This document shows, in pieces, positions 1 through 5,795 of a stretch of 19,803 nt of DNA. Made by a program: the position numbers and the translations under genes. The notes below the pieces were generated by a model that did no database searches, had not been told where the DNA came from, and saw nothing but the letters and a program-made list of their open reading frames with translations. The stretch lies in NCBI RefSeq assembly GCF_033947565.1, contig NZ_JARPVX010000073.1:1-19803 (forward strand). The letters are read 5' to 3'. Source of the stretch: Lichenihabitans sp033947565. GTDB lineage: Bacteria; Pseudomonadota; Alphaproteobacteria; Rhizobiales; Beijerinckiaceae. Positions within the stretch are counted from its first letter, which is position 1, and each line of letters begins with the position of its first letter.

Positions 1-101
1 CGCCGGCCGATGCGCCCCAGGACTCTCGAGCCTTGTTGAAGAGCACGCTTTGACCTGCCGTTCCACGGTGCGTGGACGTCAAGACAGCTCAGCTTCGGTT
101 G
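1..101. other. Left-edge stretch without a recognised gene
   Basis: No coding region or RNA gene can be supported here. An open frame begins near position 50 and runs into the exported protein that starts at 161, but its first 37 codons do not look like protein and contain the promoter-like sequence at 102-126. This stretch is therefore best read as upstream DNA. Confidence 0.5.
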
Positions 102-126
102 GGAACTTCATGGCGAAGCTATGGTT
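102..126 (+). promoter_or_regulatory. Candidate EcfG-type (general stress) promoter
   Basis: GGAAC at 102-106 is followed by 16 bases and then GGTT at 123-126. The alphaproteobacterial general-stress sigma factor EcfG recognises GGAAC, a 16-17 base spacer and CGTT, so this matches at eight of nine positions with the right spacing. Transcription would begin near 133 and give a leader of about 28 bases before the ATG at 161. The C-to-G change in the -10 element makes it weaker than the copy at 3696-3720. It is an inference from sequence only. Confidence 0.45.
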
Positions 127-160
127 ATCTGACCAGAATATCCGTCTCAGGGGCAAAATC

Positions 161-502
161 ATGCGCCACGTCCTTTTTTCCGCCGCTGGGGTCTTGATGC
201 TGCTGGCCGGGCTTGCTCCCGCTCAGGCGCAGGATGTCCGGCATCACCGGGTGGCCGCCGTGGTCTCCACCCAGGCGCCGCCCTTGACGGTGAACCGTCG
301 TAGCTGGCTCGACATGGGAACCGCCGCCAACGTCGGCACCCAGGACTCGAATCTATCGGCCAGCACCACGCTGAACGAGCCGATCTACGCGAGCTATCTG
401 CAGGACAGTTTTGGCCGTTCCACCTTGCCGCGGCGTTTTTCGCTGCCGTTCAACGAGAATCCCCGTGGCCAGGAATCAGGCGGCATCTTCTTCGACTTCT
501 GA
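161..502 (+). CDS. Small exported protein of unknown function
   Basis: The 113-residue product starts with a clear Sec signal peptide: MRH, a hydrophobic core (residues 4-19) and an AQAQ cleavage region near residue 23. The mature chain of about 90 residues has no cysteine and no recognised domain. It is rich in Ser, Thr, Asn and Arg and ends in a Phe-rich tail (IFFDF), so it is probably periplasmic or outer-membrane associated. The start at 161 is preferred to the in-frame codon at 50. It has an AGGGG ribosome site at 149-153, it places the signal peptide at the N-terminus, and a promoter-like sequence lies inside the longer version. If that promoter is real, the protein belongs to the general stress response. 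The function is unknown. Confidence 0.6.
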   Translation: MRHVLFSAAGVLMLLAGLAPAQAQDVRHHRVAAVVSTQAPPLTVNRRSWLDMGTAANVGTQDSNLSASTTLNEPIYASYLQDSFGRSTLPRRFSLPFNENPRGQESGGIFFDF

Positions 503-546
503 AGCCAGGGGTGGCGTGGGGCGGCTTTCAGGGACTTGCGTTGGAA

Positions 547-584
547 GTCAGGCTTGGCTGGGGCCTAGCCTGACAGGCGATTTT
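547..584 (+). terminator. Candidate intrinsic terminator after the exported protein
   Basis: A perfect 8-bp stem (GTCAGGCT at 547-554 with AGCCTGAC at 567-574) encloses a 12-base loop. It is followed after six bases by TTTT at 581-584. It lies 45 bases after the stop codon of the upstream gene. The T tract is short and set back, so its efficiency is uncertain. Confidence 0.45.
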
Positions 585-598
585 CGGTTGAGGTTCGC

Positions 599-633
599 GA
601 CCTGCCTTTAGGGTTCATTCACCCTGGCAGGTC
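599..633 (+). promoter_or_regulatory. Strong bulged hairpin upstream of a small gene
   Basis: GACCTGCC (599-606) pairs with GGCAGGTC (626-633) and AGGGT (610-614) pairs with ACCCT (621-625). Together they make a 13-bp stem with a three-base TTT bulge and the loop TCATTC. No T tract follows, so it is unlikely to be an ordinary terminator. It ends 33 bases before the ATG at 667 and could be a leader structure or an RNA 3' end. Confidence 0.45.
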
Positions 634-666
634 ATGCTTCCGCATCGCCTGGAAGGAACCCGGACC

Positions 667-882
667 ATGATGGAAGGCTCTGCAATCATCGCCATGGGCG
701 CCCTGCGCCTGCAGATCGAGGAGCGCCTCATGCAGACGGAGGACTACCGGGCCTTGAAGGCGCTTGACCGTGCGATCGCGGATGTGCGCGGTCCTGGCGT
801 CGCCCGGGACATCGCAACACCGGCGCAGCCGAACCAGCTGCAACAGAAGCTCGCTGAAAAATACAACACCGCCGCAGCCTGA
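667..882 (+). CDS. Small protein of unknown function (71 aa)
   Basis: The ATG at 667 is chosen over the in-frame ATG at 634 because GGAAGGAA (651-658) is a good ribosome-binding site with eight bases of spacing. The earlier ATG directly abuts the 599-633 hairpin. The product is mostly predicted alpha helix (for example LRLQIEERLMQTEDYRALKALDRAI), soluble, and ends in an Ala-rich tail. It has no cysteine, signal peptide or membrane segment. I do not recognise a family. The gene lies 40 bases before the next + strand gene, so the two may be cotranscribed. Confidence 0.5.
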   Translation: MMEGSAIIAMGALRLQIEERLMQTEDYRALKALDRAIADVRGPGVARDIATPAQPNQLQQKLAEKYNTAAA

Positions 883-922
883 GCGCCTTGGGGTCGCCGG
901 CCGAGCCTCGGACCCTGCCGCC

Positions 923-1783
923 ATGCCGCCCGACAATCGGCGCACGCTGGTCCGCTTCACCCGGATCGTCCAACGCCTAGAGGATGCGCCCGGTCCCGTT
1001 GATGCGAGACTGCTGGATCGGGCCGGCAGCGTCCTGACCCGCCTTGCCACAACCCTTTGTGCTGGCGAGATTCCACGCCCGAGCCCGGCCGGGCTCCCTG
1101 AGCCGGCCTTGCTTGTCTTTGCGCCGCGGCCTTTGCCCGGCTCTCAGGGTTGGGCGGCTTGGCATGGCGCGCAGGCGGACCTGTTCGTCCGTTACGGCCC
1201 CGTCGCGGCCGCGCTGCTGGGGCCGGCCAGCCAGCCGGGCGAAAGGGCCCATGCCCTGTTGCTGTCGGATCTGCTCGACCTTCTGGCCCGGCATGCAGCA
1301 GGCCTCGGCCGCGATGGCACCGCCTACCGGGCCGCGACCGTGCCGCCGCTGCCCTTCGCACATGCGGTCGCCCGCGCCTCGGCCCTGCGCTCGGCCGCCT
1401 CGGGCGATGTCAATCTTGGCGCCGTGACGCTGGCGCTGGCGATCGAAAGCGGCTTCCGGACGGCGCTCGCCATCCCGGCCGAAGCGCGGATCTCGATATG
1501 GCGATTGTTCCGGGCCATGGCCGAAGCCGGCACCGGCCTGCGGCTCGGCCTCCCGCTGCCTGAACTGGTGGCTCTCTACAATTGGGCGGCCCGCCACCGC
1601 GTCGCGGGCACGCGCGGTTTCGGCTGGCTCAACTTCTTCGCCTGCGACCTGCTGCGCCCGCTGCTGGCGGAGCCCTTCGGCTTCGAGGCCGCGCCGGCGC
1701 TGCGTGCCCGCTTGCGCGACGCGGCGCTCGCGTCCCCCTGGGGTCTGCCTGCCCCGGCAATCCACCTGACCGAAGCCGCTTGA
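923..1783 (+). CDS. Protein of unknown function (286 aa), helical
   Basis: This reading frame gives a plausible protein of about 286 residues starting MPPDNRRT. Predicted helices are rich in Ala, Leu and Arg, and there are recurring Trp and Phe positions (GWLNFFACDLLRPLL near the C-terminus). The opposite strand is also open here but gives Arg/Gln/Gly-rich low-complexity sequence, as expected of an antisense shadow in GC-rich DNA. No signal peptide, membrane segment or catalytic motif is evident, and I cannot name a family. The start at 923 lacks a strong ribosome-binding site, so a different start is possible. The gene is convergent with the lytic transglycosylase; only 39 bases separate the stops and no strong terminator is visible between them. 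Confidence 0.55.
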   Translation: MPPDNRRTLVRFTRIVQRLEDAPGPVDARLLDRAGSVLTRLATTLCAGEIPRPSPAGLPEPALLVFAPRPLPGSQGWAAWHGAQADLFVRYGPVAAALLGPASQPGERAHALLLSDLLDLLARHAAGLGRDGTAYRAATVPPLPFAHAVARASALRSAASGDVNLGAVTLALAIESGFRTALAIPAEARISIWRLFRAMAEAGTGLRLGLPLPELVALYNWAARHRVAGTRGFGWLNFFACDLLRPLLAEPFGFEAAPALRARLRDAALASPWGLPAPAIHLTEAA

Positions 1784-1822
1784 ACCGCACCTGGCGTCTC
1801 GCCCACCTAAGCGCCGCCACCC

Positions 1823-3016
1823 TCACGGAGCCGGCAGTGCCCGCAGAAGCGCCGCGTCGGGATTGCCGTCCGGCACGAGGCCGGCTTTCGCCTGGGCGGC
1901 CCGGATGGTGTCGCGCAGACCGAGACTGATGCGGCCCTCGCGGTTGTCGACCGGGTAGCCAAGCGCCGCCAGCCGCGCCTGAAGGCTGATGCGGGCCGCA
2001 CGCGGCAGCCCCGGGTCGTTCGGCCAAGCGGCATGGAGGGGCGCGCCGCCCCCGATGCGGTCGGCCAGCGTGACGACGCTCAGCACATAGGCATCGGAAA
2101 AATTGTAGGTCTTGATCACGGGATAATTGGCCGTCACCAGGAAGGCCGGCCCGGCGGCGCCCGCGGGAAAGAACAGCGTGGCGTCGCCCGCCCCGGGCAG
2201 CGCCCCGCCGTCGGCGCGCACGAGCCCCCGCGCCGCCCAGTCGGCGAAGCCGCCGTGGGCCTGCGCCATGTCGAAGTTTGGCGGCAACCGGACCTCGAAC
2301 CCCCAGGGTTGCCCGGCCTGCCAGCCCTGTTGCTTCAGGAAGTTGGCCATGGAGGCGAGCGCATCCGGCACGTCGGTCCAGATGTCGCGGCGGCCATCCC
2401 GGTCGCCGTCGACCGCATATTTGGCGAAGCTCGACGGCATGAACTGCGGCTGACCCATGGCGCCTGCCCAGGAGCCGCGCAATTGCGCGCGTGCAACCGC
2501 GCCGTCCTTCAGCAGGGTCAGCGCCGCCAGCAGTTCGTCGCGCATCAGCTCGGGCCGCCAGCCGAGCGCCCCGAGGGTCGCGAGCGAGCGGATCACGTCC
2601 TTGCTGCCGGAGGCAGTGCCGTAATTGGTTTCCAGGCCCCAAATGGCCACCAGGGTCGCGGCCGGAACGCCGGTGTCGGCCGCGACGCCGGCCAGCACGT
2701 CGTGCCACGTCGCCAGGACGGCGCGACCCTGAGCGATGCGGCCTGGCGTGACCTGGGCCTGCAGGTAGGCGCCGATCGGCTTCGCGAATTCCGGTTGGGC
2801 GCGGATCAGCGGCGCCAGGGTCGGATCGAGCGTCACCCCCGCAAAGGTGCCGTCGAACAGGGGCCGCGGGATGCCCTGCCGCGCGGCCGCGGGCCACAGG
2901 CCGGCCACGAAGGCCGGCAGGTCGGGGGCTGCCACGGCGGGCCCGTGCATCAACAGCGTCAGCAGGATCACGGTACCGAGGCGGCCGCCGCGCGACCAAG
3001 CGCCTGACTGGATCAT
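1823..3016 (-). CDS. MltB-type lytic murein transglycosylase with peptidoglycan-binding domain
   Basis: The 397-residue product carries an N-terminal signal peptide (hydrophobic residues about 14-30, ending AVAA), so it acts in the periplasm. Residues about 31-320 form an SLT_2/MltB-type domain. The catalytic Glu is residue 129 in IWGLETNYG, and GSWAGAMGQPQFMPSSF (181-197) is the family's substrate-cleft motif. The last 60 residues are a PG_binding_1 domain (LQARLAALGYPVDNREG). The enzyme would cleave the MurNAc-GlcNAc bond of peptidoglycan to give 1,6-anhydro-MurNAc ends. The ATG at 3014-3016 follows an AAGGAAA ribosome site, and longer versions of the frame only run antisense through sodC. 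There is no lipobox Cys, so unlike E. coli MltB it is probably not lipid-anchored. It is divergent from sodC, with a shared 121-bp promoter region. Confidence 0.9.
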   Translation of the reverse strand: MIQSGAWSRGGRLGTVILLTLLMHGPAVAAPDLPAFVAGLWPAAARQGIPRPLFDGTFAGVTLDPTLAPLIRAQPEFAKPIGAYLQAQVTPGRIAQGRAVLATWHDVLAGVAADTGVPAATLVAIWGLETNYGTASGSKDVIRSLATLGALGWRPELMRDELLAALTLLKDGAVARAQLRGSWAGAMGQPQFMPSSFAKYAVDGDRDGRRDIWTDVPDALASMANFLKQQGWQAGQPWGFEVRLPPNFDMAQAHGGFADWAARGLVRADGGALPGAGDATLFFPAGAAGPAFLVTANYPVIKTYNFSDAYVLSVVTLADRIGGGAPLHAAWPNDPGLPRAARISLQARLAALGYPVDNREGRISLGLRDTIRAAQAKAGLVPDGNPDAALLRALPAP

Positions 3017-3137
3017 CGGTGTTTCCTTGGTTTCCACCAGGGCGGGCTTGTCCCATCCCGGGCGACAACCGTCCAGCGGCCGATGCGACCGGAATCCACC
3101 CCCGGGCGTTGCCGCCTCGAACCCGTCGGAGATCCCC

Positions 3138-3662
3138 ATGCTGAAACCATCCGTGCTGGCCGCTTGTCTCGCGGTCGCGTTCGTCGGCCCCGCCTTCGCG
3201 GACCCAGCCCTGACGGCGCCTCTCAAGGACGCCAAGGGCGAAACGCTCGGCACCGTGACGCTGACCGAAGCCCCGAACGGCGTGCTGCTGCGGATCGAGG
3301 CCCAGAACCTCGCGCCGGGCTGGCACGGCCTGCATTTCCACGAGAAGGGCAAGTGCGAGGCGCCGAAATTCGAGAGCGCCGGCGGCCATGTCCACATGGG
3401 CACCGGCATGCCGAAGCACGGCCTTCTCAACGCCGACGCGACCGATGCCGGCGACCTGCCGAACCTGTATGTCGGGGCGGATGGCAAGGCCACGGCCGAG
3501 CTGTTCAGCGACAAGGTTCGCCTGCGCCAGGGGGCCGGCAGCGTGCCGGCGCTGCTGGGCCACGACGGAGCCGCGGTCATCATCCACGCCAACCCGGACG
3601 ATTATGTGAGCCAGCCGATCGGCGGGGCCGGCGCCCGGATCGCCTGCGCGTCCGTGTCCTGA
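3138..3662 (+). CDS. sodC: Periplasmic Cu/Zn superoxide dismutase
   Basis: The 174-residue product has a signal peptide (residues 1-21, ending AFA) and a Sod_Cu domain. It would convert superoxide to hydrogen peroxide and oxygen in the periplasm. Copper ligands are His66 and His68 (HFH), bridging His84 (GGH) and His150 (VIIHA). The disulfide cysteines are Cys73 and Cys170, and the active-site Arg is Arg167 (GARIAC). Zinc ligands His94 and Asp106 are present. The third zinc His, usually part of HxGD, appears to be Asp103 (TDAGDLPN). I have the impression that related rhizobial proteins share this, so it may mark a subfamily rather than a defect. The start at 3138 follows CGGAG with good spacing. 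The gene is divergent from the transglycosylase and 82 bases before the SDR gene. Confidence 0.93.
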   Translation: MLKPSVLAACLAVAFVGPAFADPALTAPLKDAKGETLGTVTLTEAPNGVLLRIEAQNLAPGWHGLHFHEKGKCEAPKFESAGGHVHMGTGMPKHGLLNADATDAGDLPNLYVGADGKATAELFSDKVRLRQGAGSVPALLGHDGAAVIIHANPDDYVSQPIGGAGARIACASVS

Positions 3663-3695
3663 CGCTCGAATCGTCGGGTTGCGACCATCGCGCCC

Positions 3696-3720
3696 GGAAC
3701 CGCTGCAGCCTAGGGCCGTT
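3696..3720 (+). promoter_or_regulatory. EcfG-type general-stress promoter of the SDR gene
   Basis: GGAAC (3696-3700), a 16-base spacer and CGTT (3717-3720) match the alphaproteobacterial EcfG consensus exactly. The -10 element is 24 bases before the ATG at 3745, so the leader would be about 18 bases and would include the ACGGAG ribosome site. The downstream gene belongs to an SDR group that is stress-induced in other bacteria, which supports the assignment. No start-site data are available here. Confidence 0.65.
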
Positions 3721-3744
3721 GCCCCGCCATCCACGGAGTATCCC

Positions 3745-4647
3745 ATGACCGACGCCGCCACCGAACGCCTGCGCATGCAGGACCCGCGCACCCAATATCC
3801 CACCCCGCCCTTCCCCAAGCAGCCGCAGGCTGCCCCCGGCCTCGCCTCGAAGATGGACCCGCAGCCCGATCACGGCGAAACGAGCTACAAGGGCTATGGC
3901 CGGCTCGCCGGCCGCAAGGCCCTGGTGACGGGCGCCGATTCCGGCATCGGCCGCGCCGCCGCCATCGCCTATGCGCGTGAGGGGGCGGATGTCGCCATCG
4001 TCTACCTGCCGAGCGAGGAGGCCGACGCCAAAGAGGTCATCGCCCTGATCGAGAAGGAAGGCCGCAAGGCCCTGGCGCTGCCGGGCGACATCACGGACGA
4101 GCGCTTCTGCACCGAGCTGGTCGAAAAGACCGTGGCGGCCTTCGGCGGCCTCGACATCCTGGTCAACAACGCCGCCAAGCAGACCACCCAGCCGGACCTC
4201 GCCGACATCTCGACCGAGCAGTTCGACAAGACGATGAAGACCAACCTTTACGGCATGTTCTGGATCACCAAGGCGGCCCTGCGGTTCCTGCCGCCGGGCG
4301 CCAGCATCATCAACACGACATCGGTGCAGGCCTATAGCCCGGGCGAGGCGCTGGTCGACTACGCCACCACCAAGGCCGGCATCCAGGCCTTCACGGAGGC
4401 ACTGGCCCGGCAGGTGATCGCCAAGGGGATCCGCGTCAATGCGGTGGCGCCGGGGCCGTTCTGGACCGCGCTGCAGCCGAGCGGCGGCCAGACGCAGGAG
4501 AAGGTCTCCAAGTTCGGTCAGGAGGTGCCGCTGGGCCGCCCCGGCCAGCCGGTCGAGCTGTCGGCCGTTTATGTGCTGCTGGCGTCTCAGGAAGGCAGCT
4601 ACATCACGGGCGAGACCTACGGGGCCACGGGCGGCAAGTCGCTCTAA
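3745..4647 (+). CDS. SDR-family oxidoreductase, YghA/YdaD-like (general stress type)
   Basis: The 300-residue product is a classical short-chain dehydrogenase with a roughly 50-residue N-terminal extension (YPTPPFPKQPQ). That extension is typical of the YghA/YdaD/YhxC group, often named glucose/ribitol dehydrogenase-like. The nucleotide-binding motif is TGADSGIG (62-69), followed by NNAA (141-144) and the catalytic residues Asn167, Ser193, Tyr206 and Lys210 (YATTK). It would be a cytosolic NAD(P)-dependent enzyme, but its substrate cannot be read from sequence. The start follows ACGGAG and lies just below the EcfG-type promoter. The last codons and stop (AAGTCGCTCTAA) recur 146 bases downstream as part of a tandem duplication. 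Confidence 0.9.
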   Translation: MTDAATERLRMQDPRTQYPTPPFPKQPQAAPGLASKMDPQPDHGETSYKGYGRLAGRKALVTGADSGIGRAAAIAYAREGADVAIVYLPSEEADAKEVIALIEKEGRKALALPGDITDERFCTELVEKTVAAFGGLDILVNNAAKQTTQPDLADISTEQFDKTMKTNLYGMFWITKAALRFLPPGASIINTTSVQAYSPGEALVDYATTKAGIQAFTEALARQVIAKGIRVNAVAPGPFWTALQPSGGQTQEKVSKFGQEVPLGRPGQPVELSAVYVLLASQEGSYITGETYGATGGKSL

Positions 4648-4653
4648 CCCGGG

Positions 4654-4760
4654 CCCTCATTCCGGCCGCAGCGCAAGCGGAGAGCCGGAACCGGGGAACC
4701 TCGAGGGTGCAAGGTGAAGCACACCGGTTCCGGGTTCGGCTCCGCCGCCCCGGAATAAGG
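4654..4760. repeat. Palindromic intergenic repeat, copy 1
   Basis: This is an approximately 107-bp imperfect palindrome. The outer arms are CCTCATTCCGG (4655-4665) and CCGGAATAAGG (4750-4760), with one mismatch. The inner arms are CCGGAACCGG (4685-4694) and CCGGTTCCGG (4724-4733). It begins seven bases after the SDR stop. It is non-coding and resembles REP/RPE- or MITE-like palindromic elements of GC-rich proteobacteria, but I cannot assign it to a named family. As RNA it would form a long nested hairpin and could end or stabilise the SDR transcript. Confidence 0.75.
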
Positions 4761-4799
4761 CGGGGATTGGGACGGAGCGACAAGTCGCTGTAGCCAGAA

Positions 4800-4905
4800 C
4801 CCTCATTCCGGCCGCAGCGTAGCGGAGAGCCGGAACCGGGGAGCCTCAAGGGTGCAAGGTGAAGCACACCGGTTCCGGGTTCGGCTTCGCCGCCCCGGAA
4901 TGAGG
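4800..4905. repeat. Palindromic intergenic repeat, copy 2
   Basis: This copy is nearly identical to copy 1, offset by 145-146 bases, with one single-base deletion and a few substitutions. The outer arms CCTCATTCCGG (4801-4811) and CCGGAATGAGG (4895-4905) are perfect here. The inner arms CCGGAACCGG (4830-4839) and CCGGTTCCGG (4869-4878) are conserved. The repeated unit extends upstream into 4782-4793, where AAGTCGCTGTAG copies the end of the SDR gene. It ends 80 bases before the TenA-family start. Confidence 0.75.
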
Positions 4906-4985
4906 CTTCGATGGAACAGGGCGCCACGGGGGTGTCTGTCTGTGCCGCTGGATGCCGAAACTCTCACGCCTCGCGAGACTCTCCC

Positions 4986-5618
4986 ATGCGCTTCACCGAT
5001 GACCTCCGAGCCCAGCATGGTGCGGCTTGGGAGCGGGCCGCGGGCCACCGCTTCACCAGCCAGCTTATCGACGGCAGCCTGCCCGATGCCGTCATGGCGC
5101 GCTATCTCGTGCAGGATTACCGCTTCCTGGACCGGTTCCTGGCGCTGCTCGGGGCCGCCATGGCGACCGCCGATGACCTCGCGCCCCGACTGCGGCTCGG
5201 CCGCTTCGTCGGCGTGGTGGCGGGCGAGGAGAACACTTATTTCGAGCGCGCCTTCGCGGATCTCGGGGTGGCGACCGCGCGCCGCGCTGCGGAGCCCGAC
5301 GCCGCGCCGACGGCCGGCTTCAAGGGCCTGATGGCCGAGGCTGCGGCAGCCCGCAGCTATCCGGCGGCGCTGGCAGTACTGTGCGTGGCCGAATGGCTCT
5401 ACCTCGACTGGGCCAGCCGGGCCGCTGCCCTGCCGCCGCGCTTCATCCACGCCGAATGGATCACGCTGCACGATAATCCCGATTTCCGCGACCTCGTCGG
5501 GTTCCTGCGGGCGGAGCTCGACCGCGTCGGGCCGGCCGAGGCCGAACGATGCCAGGCGCTGTTCGGCCGGGCCGTGGCGCTCGAGGAGCAGTTCTTCGAC
5601 ACCGCCTTCACGGCCTGA
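4986..5618 (+). CDS. TenA-family protein, probably TenA_E type (thiamine salvage)
   Basis: The 210-residue product is an all-helical TenA/THI-4 domain at the family's usual length. Residues near the pyrimidine site are recognisable: Asp44 in QDYRFL, Tyr139, and C-terminal Glu200/Glu201 in ALEEQFFDTAF. Where TenA_C enzymes have the catalytic Cys in a CPWxY-like segment, this protein has VAEWLY with Glu136, and Cys133 lies three residues earlier. That resembles TenA_E proteins, which hydrolyse aminopyrimidine breakdown products of thiamine in the cytosol. The start at 4986 matches the usual N-terminus but has only a weak ribosome site. An in-frame ATG at 4911 would add 25 unlikely residues. No thi genes or TPP riboswitch are nearby, so the thiamine role rests on family alone. 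Confidence 0.8.
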   Translation: MRFTDDLRAQHGAAWERAAGHRFTSQLIDGSLPDAVMARYLVQDYRFLDRFLALLGAAMATADDLAPRLRLGRFVGVVAGEENTYFERAFADLGVATARRAAEPDAAPTAGFKGLMAEAAAARSYPAALAVLCVAEWLYLDWASRAAALPPRFIHAEWITLHDNPDFRDLVGFLRAELDRVGPAEAERCQALFGRAVALEEQFFDTAFTA

Positions 5619-5638
5619 CCAAGCTGTTCGCGATAAAC

Positions 5639-5690
5639 GGGCGGCTCGATCGAAGACGCTTGACGAAAGCCGCCCGGCGTGGAATTTTTT
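5639..5690 (+). terminator. Candidate terminator after the TenA gene
   Basis: GGGCGGCT (5639-5646) pairs perfectly with AGCCGCCC (5668-5675) around a 21-base loop. A T6 run follows at 5685-5690, nine bases after the stem. It starts 21 bases after the TenA stop codon. The long loop and the gap before the T run make it a moderate candidate. Confidence 0.45.
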
Positions 5691-5711
5691 GCATAACGAA
5701 AAAAATTTTTC
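5683..5711. promoter_or_regulatory. AT-rich tract upstream of the polyol operon
   Basis: In otherwise GC-rich DNA, AATTTTTT (5683-5690) and AAAAAATT (5700-5707) form an 8-bp AT inverted repeat. The core GAAAAA-AA-TTTTTC (5698-5711) is close to palindromic. This could be an operator, a bent or UP-type element, or part of the TenA terminator. A TTGACG at 5660-5665 could be a -35 box, but I see no good -10 at the right distance. Confidence 0.35.
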
Positions 5712-5795
5712 AGGGCGGACGCCGGTGGCACAGCCAAAGGCCAATCTTCACGCGATCAGGGTGCTTATCGCTGCGCGCCGCGGACGTGACGCGTG

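Noticed and set aside
977..1765. 262-codon minus-strand open frame opposite the 286-residue unknown protein
   Set aside because: Gln/Arg/Gly-rich translation without hydrophobic core pattern; the + frame looks more protein-like, though neither has a recognised family.
3017..3137. EcfG-type site in the divergent transglycosylase-sodC promoter region
   Set aside because: A GGAAT and a CGTT are present but separated by only 11 bases, so the spacing is wrong.
1629..3818. A 729-codon minus-strand open frame covering the transglycosylase and sodC region
   Set aside because: The translation is Arg/Gly/Pro/Ala-rich low complexity. It is a shadow of the real transglycosylase frame and of sodC; the true proteins have full motif sets.
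4906..4985. A TPP riboswitch before the TenA-family gene
   Set aside because: I looked for the conserved THI-box core (CTGAGA and the downstream ACC/CTGAT elements) and saw none in this short leader.
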